Positions 13,458 to 24,800 of a stretch of DNA of 64,000 bases are shown here, piece by piece (the stretch's first letter is position 1; the number at the start of each line of letters is the position of its first letter). The notes under the pieces were generated by a model. That model was not told the origin of the DNA. It did not search any database and was given only the letters and a program-made list of their open reading frames with translations. The DNA lies in assembly GCA_012064415.1 (NCBI GenBank), contig SSNU01000131.1, forward strand, positions 112,316 through 176,315, read 5' to 3'. The DNA is from Gyrodactylus bullatarudis. Taxonomy: Eukaryota; Platyhelminthes; Monogenea; Gyrodactylidea; Gyrodactylidae. Made by a program: the position numbers and the translations under genes.

Positions 13458-13805
13458 AATATTCATTTAAAGTTTTTAAGCTACTATCTTTTCATCTTTT
13501 TAAATGAGCTGGTACTTTAAAATCTTGATGAATTTGATTGTGGTTCAAATATGCATTTCCTTTCTAACTATTCAGTATTGATGATAGATTCTTTTTAAGG
13601 GTAAAATAATTATTAATTTGGTGATAAAGAAAGTTCTTTCACTTGATATTGCGAATCAAATAATTAATAAATTAATTAATCTAGAATTATAGTAGCTATT
13701 TAAGAATCTCTTAAAAAAATCAATCTCTTTCATTGAAATTTATATTAAATAAAATAACGAAACTATATTTTCAGAACAAAAATTAATTTATTAAATACAA
13801 GTTTC

Positions 13806-16224
13806 TCATTTTTTATCTTCAACCATTATAATATGGTATCCATGAACAGTCCGTACAATCTCAGAAGTTATAGGAGAATTAACTGTAGAGGTTTCTAGTT
13901 TGAAAGCGGCCTCCTGAGAAAAGAAAATGGAGTTAGATATTTGTTTATTCGACTTTTTAAAGCTGGTGATTCGCAAGGGTTATTTAAGGTATCGAAATAA
14001 ATAAAATAAACTCGAGTTGAATATTTCATGCAGTATTTTTGTCTGTTATTGATTGTATAGAAATAAATGTTCAAGTTGAACTTTTTGCCAAGGACTTGGA
14101 GTCGAAATCAAAAAGAATAACTCATTCTGACAATGCCACCAAACCTGTGAATTCACCCATTTTTTATCATCGCCGCTTAAAGTTTATTTCTTCCATTGTA
14201 ATATATTGTTCATTCAAACGCTTCTTTACTGAATAATAGAGAAGATTTTCTGTAATTATCAGCAGGGCGGTCAAAATGAATATTTAGCATAATCTTTTAT
14301 TTGATTCACAGTTTCAAAATTAGTTCAAATCTACAATCATTTTTTCTATATCATGTCTGGCTTAAAAAATAAAAATGCATATTTTTGAATATTTCAACTG
14401 ATAATGAATGAAGAATATTCCCAGCATATTTGTAACTAAGAGCGATTGATTAATAGGGATTTGTTTTTTTTAAACCGGCCTATTATGTCTTGGTTTTGAA
14501 CCAATTCAGATAGAGCCAATAGAAATGACGGAATTTCTCATGTTATTCAATGTACTCTATTTGATTTTTTTAAAACCAATCAGAGTGCTGGAATAAAATT
14601 ATTTTTATTGGTTAGACGAAATTTTGGCTGAAAGAGTTCAATGGGTTCTGAGCCCTTGTCTGATTCAAATAAATATGATTGGTAGAGAATACCTCTCATA
14701 CAAAATACAAGTCAGAACTAAATTAAAAAGTATGTGATCAACGATAGAATTCATCCAGTTCAAAAAATACAGTAGATGACTAACCTGAAATTCAGGTACC
14801 ATGCTTCCTCTAATCATCCAACCAAGATCTCCTCCACTTCTGGCTTTATCTTCGCTGAAATTGGTAGCAACAACATTGAAGCTGACACCCTTTTTTAGTT
14901 CTTCCATTGCTTTAAGAGCTTTCCCTTGCTTTTCACAAAGAATATGGCGCACCTTGATGGCTTGGCACTGGCCAGTTTTTTTAGACTTGGTGTTCTCGTT
15001 CCCAGTATTGCTTGAAGATTGGTTCTTCTGTTTCCCCTTGGTAAAATTTGAAAAATAAAAAATATACTTGATTAAAAATAGAAATTATAATCTATTGAAA
15101 ATTTGAATTTTTTCTTTTGTATTACAAGTTTTATTGATAAAAAACTAGTAAAAATACATTGAAGTGGAAGAAAAATTCTCCAAAAAGACAGTAATTAAAA
15201 AAATTCAAATCATTACAATCACTAGAATAAATAATCTATTGTCACACATGATAATCTTTGTTCTTTTCTTTGAAAAAAAAAATAAATTTTCATAAAAAAC
15301 GGGTCATTTTCTAAAATAATGCCTGAATAGTTCCATTTGAATAGGTAATTAGGAAGAGACTTCCATACTTAAGGGATGTAAAAGACAAGGGGTTCGATTG
15401 GGATTGTCGAGGAGCACCACGTGGTGTGATGTATCCAAAATTTCGATACTCAGGTTTTGTGCATTGACCTTGCCATTGTTGTAAGTCAACTGTGCCTCCA
15501 GATACGAAATTCAAGGAATGATCAAATGTAAACTCTGTGAATAGATGCTTATTTTGTGTACTAGGACCAGTGTTACTATTATGCTTTTCAATTTCCAAGT
15601 AATTTGAAAGACTTTGTGATTGGGATTTAGCTAAAATAGAAAGGTTTTAGGTGAAAAATTTAGAAAGCAGATTTGTAAATGATTTGCATGATAAACTTGA
15701 TTATAAGCTCTTACTTGAGTATCTAGTAGATACTATCTACACAAGAAATGGGATTTAAAAATTTGATAAAAGGAAAATTCCAGATTTTATAAGAAATAAA
15801 TCAGTATTTGGACTTGGAACGAAAATAGTGAATATTCAAGCATTAAAAGTGCTTGAAAGAGATTCAAAATTGTAAGACTAAAGCTACAGTTGATTTGAAG
15901 ATGGAAATTTACCATTTTCACAGTAAGACTACGCATTTTCAAGAGTACACTATGAAATGAACCAATTAGTTTTTAAAATAGGAAAATTTTAATTTTTACG
16001 ATAATATTGTCGAACTTCATCAAGAATATTACTGTTATTATCAGATTGAAAAAAAATCAGTTTGCAGCGAAACAACCTCCCTACCTCATTCCTCCCGAGT
16101 AATCAATCAACCAATCGAAGGGTACAAATTTATGCATCGTAATAGTATTTATATTGTAACCGGGTCTGAAGAGACCCAACGTTTATCACCATAATATAGG
16201 TCTTTCTTCTCTTACCTTCCCCAT
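13806..16224 (-). CDS. PIN4: Parvulin-type peptidyl-prolyl cis/trans isomerase PIN4 (Par14)
   Basis: Three exons: a 9-nt first coding exon at 16224-16216 (Met-Gly-Lys, donor GTAAGA), then 15036-14785 and 13913-13806. All junctions are phase 0 and the protein is 122 aa. Residues 1-36 form the short basic, Gly/Ser/Lys-rich N-terminus typical of PIN4, which binds DNA and pre-ribosomes in other animals. The rotamase domain follows: [30 protein letters not shown], then FQEAAF and the terminal [11 protein letters not shown]4 isomerises prolyl bonds and takes part in ribosome biogenesis and chromatin. The GSMVPEF run lacks the Gly usual before the Phe. The first intron (1.18 kb) contains an unrelated open terminal exon on the same strand (15630-15311). 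The 9-nt exon was placed by its donor, phase and fit to the family N-terminus, so it is the least certain part. Confidence 0.88.
15311..15630 (-). CDS. Orphan terminal exon inside PIN4 intron 1
   Basis: After an acceptor (TCTATTTTAG) the minus strand is open for about 105 codons to a TAG stop at 15311, with a TTTATT (AATAAA on minus) at 15130-15135 downstream. The frame has no methionine, so this would be an internal or terminal exon. The peptide (containing [29 protein letters not shown] and [12 protein letters not shown]) has coding-like composition but matches no family I recognise. The frame needs a preceding exon ending in phase 1. PIN4 exon 1 ends in phase 0, so it is not a simple alternative PIN4 ending. 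No upstream exon was found between 15631 and 21895. It may be the last exon of an unrecognised gene or a chance open frame. Confidence 0.35.
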
Positions 16225-17234
16225 GAGTTCAGGAAATTTTAATCTAAGAATTTTTAAATTGCCACTTTCTCAACTCTAGTGAACAGAAATTTTGTTGTTT
16301 TTAGAGATTTAATACGATAAAATAATTTTAAATCTCGGGTAATTTTCCTCTGTTAAAAATGAAAAATGCAAATGGCTAAATCTCTGACTATATAGAGAAA
16401 TTTCATGGGAAAATTCGTTAATATCACAAAAATTAACAGAAGTATTGCTTTATTTTTCTGGAAAATTTATTTATTTAAAAATACTTGTCTTTTCGACTAT
16501 TCAGGGAGTAATATTATATTTTGTTGAGGAACTGAATTCCCATCTTTGTATTAATTACTAGGTTTTAATTTCAATCTAGAGATGTAAGCTTACTTTTAGC
16601 CAAGATCATAAGCATACCTGACAGGGGAGTATTTACAAAAAATTCAAGAAAAATTGAATATTTTAGAGATCAAGGGTAATAAAGAGTTTATCGAAATGAA
16701 TTTCAATGAACTTTGGAATTATTCTATTCTAGGATGAAATCTATATCATTTATTGAATAATGAATAAATTATGTTTCATTTATTTGAAAATAAATCATTT
16801 TTTGTTTTTAAAATGTGAAGTCATTTTCAAGTCATTAGTGGATAACTCAATATCATTACATTTTCAACAGGTGTTATTGCAAATTATAGATGGATCAAAA
16901 ACTGTATCCCTAATCATGATTAGTCATCACTGATGAGTCATCGGTGATGACTCGATAATGAGCGTAGATGGACCAGAGGTTCTGGTAGTTTTTTTCGGTA
17001 AGCAACCAGAAATTTCTAAAGCACATCAACATATTAGAGATTCATAAGCATAGTTTTTTGAAGCTTGAGTTATATTTTTGAAATAAAGGGCCAAGTTTTA
17101 ATTGAATGATAATCCTCTGACTCCGCATTTCTCGGAGATTTTTCAAAAAGAGAAAAAATAGTATGTATCAATATCAGAATACTTAATCATAACGATTTAA
17201 ACGATCCTGATTATGAAAGTGAAATAGAGCAACC

Positions 17235-17690
17235 CATAACTTGAGCAGTGTACAGTGTGCAGAGTAGGCTAGGGTGAAATTTTTAACCTCATATTAGGAC
17301 CAACTTTTCTGATAGAACTATCAATTCTATGCATTATTTTGTATTGAAGCATGTGTTGAATTTATCAAATCGCCGATCAATTTTCAATGAATTTTTACTA
17401 TGCAATCACTAAAATCCGGAATTTCTTGGCCATTTAATGAGTTTCTTAATTTTTATCTTCGAAAATAGTAATCTTATCATCAAGAGGAACTGCATAGTTA
17501 ATTTCGTTATTTTATCATGTCCGTGGGAAAAATGAGCAATGACATAATGAAGAATAACTTTCACGCCTTAAAATATGCAAAACATGATCTGAGTACTAAA
17601 ATTTATCAGAAAAGTAAGTCCTCTCGTGAGTTGTTCGGAGAAAAAAATTTTCACCCTAGCCTAGTGCGCAGTATTAAAATAATAGTGAGA
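17235..17690. repeat. Diverged foldback element
   Basis: Inverted arms can be matched at several points: GGCTAGGGTGAAA (about 17268) against TTTCACCCTAGCC (about 17652), and GGACCAACTTTTCTGATA against TATCAGAAAAGTAAGTCC. The loop is about 300 bp. No coding sequence or clear target duplication was seen. Confidence 0.5.
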
Positions 17691-19469
17691 ACTTCATTTA
17701 TGCTTAACCCTTTCGGTGCCGATGGACATTTATGTCCATTTTCCAATTTTTTTGAACCTTCATAACTCTACCAGTTTGATAGGTTTCTGGATCAATTAAA
17801 GTTTAAATTGGAGCCCACAATGTGAACTTGCATTAGTAATATTTTGGCCAAATAACTTGGTATCTTCATAGCTAAATTCTAACACGCTATGGATAAGTTG
17901 TCATAATGAATGGGTACAATGAAAACCGGACCACACAGACCATTCCATGTATAGAGGATCCATCACATATATATTTGATTTTGATTTGTTTCTAGACATT
18001 TAGAAGACTGTAAAATACAAACTAATCTTATAGGGCTGAACACGCTTCTGCATATGGATAACTTGGGAAGTAATATTGTAATAAGTTTAATTATGCTTTC
18101 TAAACAAAGGTTCTCGGCATAGATTAAAACAAGAAGATGCCTTCAAAGTACATATATGATTGAATATTAGAAAAAGTAATGATAGTTGGATAAAACACAA
18201 AGAATTTCATCAGGTTTAAAACTCTCCATTTAAACCAAAATCTTACCAAGAGTTTTAATTGTATCTATTCAAGGATATATTCAATTTTTGGTAAATTCAT
18301 ACTTGTAGAATCTTTTTTTCATTTATTTCAGTTACAGCATAATACACGGATGAATTTTCCACTTACAACATCATCATTTCACCATACTATTAATATTTTT
18401 TCCAATCTAAATTTGGTCACTTGTTACTGTGTTGAAATTTGAAAATTGCAGTCATGTTTAGTTCTCCCTGTACTGAATAATATATTTATTTTGCAATTAT
18501 GGTCCCATATGGTTGTAAAACCTGTTTTTGATAGCTTCTCAAGGTTTTTCATTCAGAACTATATCTAAAGTCGTTCTGGAAATAGTCTTCGCGTTAGATT
18601 TGACGCTCACGCTAAAAAATGATTTTCCTAGCTAATTTTTTATTGCGAACCAATAAAATTATATCTTGAAAAAAAGCATAAGATGAAGAGCAATTTAGGA
18701 AGAGAAAAATTTTTTTTTTGATCAAGATCAGATCTCAGAGTATGGATCAAAAATAGGATTGAAAATTTCTTTTTGACAATTTTTTCACAAAAAGTTTATT
18801 TGACAAGTTGGAGATTTCTAGCCTAAAAAATCAGAATTTTTGAAGAAATTTGACTCTTACTTATGTGATCGACCCAAAAATCGGATCAGATCAAGGAGAA
18901 AAAAAAATTTTTTCCACCCTGACTTGTTGATCAAAGATCGCTCGGCATTCTTCGCCCGAAGATATCAGAAATGTAAAATTTATTTTCTAACACCAGCTTT
19001 ACTTCTGAGTATTTCGATTTTATTCTAAACATTTAATTTTTCTTTCGATTAATTTTCATTTTCATTTAATGCCATTATTTTGCTGAAAATTTAGGTTTTC
19101 TCAATATTTCTGTCATTAAAAAAATAAATAATAAAAGGCATACTCATGAGTAAATATAAAAATAATTGGGATTTAATTTTTAAAAGCAAAAATAAGAATT
19201 CATTTCTGTTGATTGACCGTGCTGAAGCTAAAACTCCTTACGCTATCAAAGAAAATTTAATATAATAGGCCCTTAAAATCCTAGTTTTCTTTCTTGATAT
19301 TCACAAGAGAGTTTTGACCAAATTTATCCAATAAGTGAATAAGTTTTCAATAGAAATCAGATAATAGCTACAGTCATAAGCTGGATAGTCTTTAAGAGTT
19401 AAGAGCCTGCTTTTTCTAAAGAAGCTTACATTCTTATGTGATTCTAAGAAAAAATTTCAGCTGCTGAAG

Positions 19470-19661
19470 ATGAAGATGAGTCTATGGCCAGATGATTTGA
19501 AGCCTGCTTTTATTTCTTCTCTGGGGAAATTTCGATGTCTGTTGACATCTATTGAAGCTTTCAGCAGTTATTTATATCTTGATTTTCCATATCGTAAAGT
19601 TACAAATATTCAAGAAATGATGATTGCAATCGTTAATTCAGTTATATTTTATAAGTGTTGA
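19470..19661 (+). pseudogene. Possible PIF/Harbinger (DDE_Tnp_4) transposase remnant
   Basis: A 63-codon frame includes LWPDDLK, then FISSLGKFRCLLTSIEAF. This resembles the transposase segment in which a WP motif is followed by a conserved Phe, an Arg, and the D-C-T-E-(V/I)-F catalytic block; here the Asp of that block is gone. Only this fragment is visible and it lies inside the element with 28-bp terminal repeats. The similarity is judged from memory of the family pattern and is tentative. Confidence 0.3.
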
Positions 19662-19725
19662 AAATATGGATTTAAACAAGAGATAATTGAAAAACAATTT
19701 TTGTTTAAAAAGAATTAGTTTTAAT

Positions 19726-20395
19726 TTTATAATAAAATTTATTAAAACTTAGGTCAATATTAGAATTCTCAGCCATGGTCATCCAAACGTTTCGACGGTG
19801 ATTGTCTTCACACGCCTTCTTCAGTGGTACGACAAGTTTGTCAAAAAACAAATTACTATTTATATACTTTCATGATCTCATACCTATCAGTTTTATCCAA
19901 TCAGATGAGAGAATAGAATAATACAAGAGGCTGACCTATGATAATAAAGTATAGATAATACGGATAGTGATTTTCTTAGTGTGCAGAAAAACATTAGAAA
20001 GAGGTTAACTCATGAAGCTCTAGAAATAGGCAATAATGATACTTTTAAGGAAAATGTTGGTGAAGTGAACATTGAGCAGTGTTGGATTCAGCTTTTTGGC
20101 AAAAGAAGGAAGTTAAATCAAATCTGATAAAAAAATTATAACTCTTTTCTGTCCGTATTATCTATACTTTATTATCATAGGTCAGCCTCTTGTATTATTC
20201 TCTTCGCTCATCTGATTGGACAAAACTGATAGGTATGAGATCATGAAAGTATATAAATAGTAATTTGTTTTTTGACAAACTTGTCGTACCACTGAAGAAG
20301 GCGTGTGAAGACAATCATTGTCGAAACGTTTGGATGACCATGGCTGAGAATTCTAATATTGACCTAAGTTTTAATAAATTTTATTATAAAACTAA
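19726..20395. repeat. Large palindrome (arms about 240 bp) with hammerhead-like motifs, Penelope-like origin possible
   Basis: Positions 19726-19966 are the near-exact reverse complement of 20150-20395, around a loop of about 185 bp. Each arm carries a TATA-like ATATAAATAG, a CTGAAGA box, a GAAAC box and the block CCATGGCTGAGAATTC. Related single-arm copies lie at 4495-4640 and 46795-47100. The copy at 46810-46880 also matches the loop (GATTCAGCTTTTTGGC). Hammerhead cores and inverted repeats of this kind are known from the LTR-like ends of Penelope-like retroelements, which motivates that tentative assignment. No reverse transcriptase is present. Confidence 0.7.
20283..20338 (+). ncRNA. Hammerhead-ribozyme-like motif (type I, minimal)
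   Basis: The order of parts fits a minimal type I hammerhead: GTCGTACCA (20283-20291), CTGAAGA (20292-20298, matching CUGANGA), GGC (20300-20302) facing GTC (20320-20322) as stem II with one G-U pair, GAAA (20323-20326), C, GTT cleavage triplet, then TGGATGAC (20331-20338). TGGATGAC can pair with the first segment if one A bulges. An extra A before stem II and the weak stem make activity doubtful. The opposite arm holds the mirror copy at about 19779-19834. A TATA-like box lies about 30 bp upstream. Confidence 0.4.
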
Positions 20396-21331
20396 TTTTA
20401 GATCATTTTTCACTGATTCAAGAATTAGTTTTAATTTTATGAGCTTGAATAAAATTAGTGATTCTGAAAATTTGCTCTAAAAATTTAATGAGCAAATTTT
20501 ATTTAAGAATTTTTTCATTAATTCACACAACTTCTGATGGTCTTTTAATTTTTCTCAACAGAACTTTTTCATATTGTCCTTGTCCCCAGATCGATTTTTC
20601 TAACAATTTTCAAGGTCTCTAAAATTCTTAATAATGGATCATTAGATCTCAAAATTTATCAATCGTAAATTTGATTCCTTATTTTTATGTTTTTCCCTTC
20701 AATTTTGTTGGAATATTAATAGTTTCTTGGATTCAACATATGCGAAGACTATTTCCAGAACGACTTTAGTTAGGGATTTGTATTGACTTGAATTTGAACC
20801 AAGTATCAATAATATTTGAAGTTATTTTTCAATTTATAGATTCGTAACTGTAGTAGCATGATGAAATTTAAAACAAAGTGAAATGATACTGAGTCAGGAA
20901 ATTTTAGTAATCATTTATACAGTGTATTAGAGATAAATTTTGCAACTTATCGATTATTTCTGATCAAGCTTGAAGAGACGATTCTAATGGTATATAGAAT
21001 TTACGGTCTTACTGATATTTTAGATTGAGACACAAAGGAAGTGAAAATATTGTATTAATATTAATACAAGGTAAAATATTCTCGATTTTTATTTTTCACG
21101 TAGTAGTCAAAGATTTCATTGAAAAACAAGCTTACTATTAATTTTGATCATAACAAATCTTAGAAATGAACATTTCATGCTTAGGGGAATTAAAAAATTC
21201 AAAAGTAGTATAATCAACTTTAGCTGCTGAATGAAAAAATTGAAACTTTAGGTCTATTATGTCACAATGTAAGGAACATGATCGAATGAAAATTCAAAGA
21301 AATTGAAAATCTACTCCTACAGTGTATATTG

Positions 21332-21770
21332 GACTTAGACGAAATTTTGCAAAAATACTTAAATCGCCCATCGATATGAATAAACTAATCTTCAAGTATT
21401 TAAATATAATCTCACCAAATTTCGCTTCAAAATATTCTGGAATTGTGAAAATTTTCAAATTTAGAACGTTTTTTTATGTTTCATTTTCATAAGTTTAACT
21501 TGAGTTACAAAAATGACTTAAATCATTTTAAACTTGTTTTTTCAATAGTTCAAAACGAAATTTCTCTTATTTTTCATGAATATCACAATTTTGATATGCC
21601 AAAAAACGTTTTAAATTTCAAAATTTTCTCAATTTTGTTCATCTTATTCCAGAAGCATGGAAAGGTATTTTGAAGCGAAATTTGGTGGGATTATATTTAA
21701 ATACTTGAAGATTAGTTCATTCATATCGATGGGCGATTTAAGTATTTTTGCAAAATTTCGTCCAAGTCTA
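21332..21770. mobile_element. Foldback element, copy 1 (MULE-like)
   Basis: Long inverted arms: GACTTAGACGAAATTTTGCAA... at the left and ...TTGCAAAATTTCGTCCAAGTC at the right, with the internal block TCGCCCATCGATATGAA matched by TTCATATCGATGGGCGA. Direct repeats AGTGTATAT (left) and AGTGTTTAT (right) flank it imperfectly. A second copy at 47916-48306 has a clean 12-bp flanking duplication. Confidence 0.65.
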
Positions 21771-21895
21771 GTGTTTATGAAAGGATATATCAGTCTGTTA
21801 TCCTGTAACTGAAATAAATAGAAGAATGATTTACCAAAATTTAAAAAAAACATGAATTCTATTAAATAAAGTAAAAGATAAAACTATAGAATTTA

Positions 21896-24800
21896 TCATT
21901 CCAACAAACTTGCGGTGAGTCCATTGAGAACAGTGATTATTCTCAGTCGGTCAAGATCAATCGAATCAGCAAAAATGTCCACAGTTCGACTAGAAGAATT
22001 TTGATTCTCAGAAATTTTCTTATTTGGTCCGAGTGGAAGAAAATGAACGGTAGACCCGATTGTTTTGGCCAACTTTACCAAGCTTCCATTTGCATTGTTT
22101 GAGGTAGGAACTATCAAGGACCATCCACACTCCAGAGTTTTTATCTGATACATAAAATGTTCCATGTCAATTCACGAAATGATTAGGGAACAATTTAAAC
22201 TCACTTTGCGAATTGGCTTTGTAAATGGTTGAAATGTGCTGACAATTTTATTATTACGAATATCAATTTGATTCACGTGACCTGAATTGAAACCACAGAG
22301 CAAAAGATTTTCATTATAACTTGTCGACTCCAAATAACGAAGGCCATCGATTGTACTGTAACTCAAAACTAAAGAAATGTATATAATTTTATTCAAAAAA
22401 CTAATTTAAAGTTCTATTATCCCTTAATAATTAATTAAAGTCGGTTGATATGAAGTTGGGAATCTAGGATTTTTACAGAAATTTCGATACTTTCATCAAG
22501 AATTCGAATTTTTTAAAGATTTTTGGAATCCTACTCATGTTGGCCATTTTCACCATTTGAAGAAAAAGATTCTGAAAAAAATTATTTTTAGGAAAAAAAA
22601 CGTCATTTCTCGAACTTCCATTTGGCGCCAAAATCCTGTTTTTTCGAACTTTGAACTGAACATTTTTATTGATTTGATGGAAATGAATAAATTTATTTTC
22701 TTCAACTGGTCAAAGTGAACAACATTAGAAGGATTCCAAAAAATCTTTTAAAAATTCGAATTCTCGATGAAAATATCAAGATTTCTGTAAAAATCAAAGA
22801 TTCCCAACTTCATTTTAACTAGGTTTAGATATTAAAAAGTAGAAGAAATGAAAATCACCTGTTTCATCAAAGTACTCAAGACCAGCTCTATTAATTTCGG
22901 TATATTTAATTCGCCAACGATCAAAGTTGGGAAGTGAACCGGGATGTTTTTTCTCTCGCTTGATGAGGGATTTGTAGATTATCGATGAGCTCTGGCCCAT
23001 GCCAACATCTATCAACTGACTAGGATTTGATTGATCCAATTTACTGATCCTTGAATCGTAGAGATAGACTTGTCCGAGATCGTAGCCGAGATAAAATTTT
23101 GAGGAATCCTTCGGATACCCTGATAAACATGCTATTTTCATCTTGAATGTTTCATCAGTATCAAAAATCTATTTTAAGATTCAAATTAGAGCAGAGTTTA
23201 TTGTCAAATTGAATAATAATTATTTTCCCTTTCAAGATAAATCTTCAGTGTCTAATTATAAGCGTTTGAAGAAATACAACTTTAAATTGTTTACTATATT
23301 TAAACTTTCCAGAATATTGCCATTTTGAATGGATTCATTCCAATCATCCTGAAACTTGGATTTAAAGTTCATTAATTTCTATCGAGTCAATTTCTTATAC
23401 TTGAAAAAATTACTGAAAAATTTTCATTCAAAGTAAAATTACGACAGATTTCACAGCTTCAGGTAAAAATGACAAAAAATTTAGTCAATAAAACTTTTTA
23501 AAAAGTTAAATGATAGGGCTTAAAATTCTGCATGTTAACCGTTGTAGAATCTCTGAAGAGACTCAGCGATGGTTAATAATTCTAATTTGGAACCAAGTAG
23601 TTCTTCAGGGAGCTGTTCGGCATAGTTTGAATATAACGTTGTTCGCTTGCTACCTGACTATGTTGTCTTCTGGCTTGTATTGGTCTATCTGTAGGAAAAG
23701 AAGGGGGGGAAGAAGGTATAATATTTTTGTCCGGGTAATCTAAATTTTTTAAATTCTAATCATAATTTTAATTTTTTTTCATGTAATGAATTATATTATC
23801 AGAGTTATAACTCTAATAATTCTAATTACTATAACAATCACTATAATTTTTATGATCCTTGTTTTTTAAGAAATACAGTACACCTTCTTCTCCCCTTTCT
23901 TTTCCTACAGATAGACCAATAAAAGCCAGAAGACAACAACGTTATAGTCAGTTAATAATTCTCTTTTATTCTCTTATAACCCGTGATAAAAATGCAATGA
24001 TACAGAATTCAAAATTCAAAAAATTGTATAAAAAATTACCTTGAGGTCTTTGTTAATGTCCCATAAATAGGCAGATGAATGATCGATACTCAAAATTCGA
24101 TCATGCGTGTTAAAGTTACAATCCACAAGAGTGTTTTTGTGGTAGTTGAAGACTTTGACTGGAAGGATATTATTTCGAGTCTTTTGATTTGAAATGAGTG
24201 AAAATAGTGAAAGACTTTTGTTGCCACCATGCACAAGGAAAGCATCTTGGTATGGATTCAAAGCGAGCCCCGATGCTGGACCCGTATGTTCTGAATGGGA
24301 ATTATTCAAATTAAAACTTACTAAATGAGGCTAGCAAGGTATTTCTGAAGCAAGATTTATTTTTCAAAATGTCATAGGATTTTTCGGAAAAGTATACACG
24401 CCAATTCATATCGAGAATGTCTTCATCTATTTTTTCATCAGTCTAAATATAAAATATTATTATATTATTATTATTATAAGTCAGTCTCTACATTTAACAG
24501 TTAATAATTTAGCCATGAATAATGGGTATTTTTTACTCAAATTTATTTATGTTACCGGTAATCTTGTTACTCTTGATAGTCTCAAGACTCCCTGGCAAAT
24601 CAGTTAAACTTGTTACTAGTAACAAGACTAACTGAAAGCCAGTTAAACTTGTTACTCGGTTTCAAGATTATCTGATAGTCTCAAGAATCCCGGGAATCTT
24701 GTTACTAGTAACAAGACTGATCAGTGATCACATTTTCAAATTTACGGACATGGTTTCTCGACGAAAGTTTCTTTCTTTTTTCTCTTCGATCTCTGTGAAT

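Larger units (their letters stand above)
18565..20769. mobile_element. 2.2 kb DNA-transposon-like element with perfect 28-bp terminal inverted repeats
   Basis: The 28 bp at 18565-18592 (starting CTAAAGTCGTTCTGG) are the exact reverse complement of 20742-20769. Between them lie a PIF/Harbinger-like remnant (19470-19661) and the palindrome at 19726-20395, which is probably a later insertion. A target-site duplication is not clear at the outer flanks (ATAT on the left, TTAGG on the right). The element is non-autonomous or decayed. Confidence 0.5.
16225..21895. other. Repeat-filled intergenic block between PIN4 and WDR81
   Basis: No host gene is visible. The block holds a diverged foldback (17235-17690), a 2.2 kb element with 28-bp terminal inverted repeats (18565-20769) with a large internal palindrome, and a second foldback element (21332-21770). 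A small inverted repeat (AGTCATCAC/GTGATGACT) sits at 16920-16960. The rest is unassigned AT-rich sequence. Confidence 0.6.

Noticed and set aside
15311..15630. Last exon of WDR81
   Set aside because: WDR81 reaches a stop at 21896, and PIN4 exon 1 lies between the two.
16920..16965. CTGATGA followed by a perfect GTCATC/GATGAC hairpin, suggesting a hammerhead ribozyme
   Set aside because: The required GAAA after stem II is absent (TCGATAA instead) and no stem I partner is visible.
21644..21853. Minus-strand frame of 69 codons as an additional WDR81 exon
   Set aside because: It consists of the inverted arm of the foldback element, repeated at 21332 and 47916.
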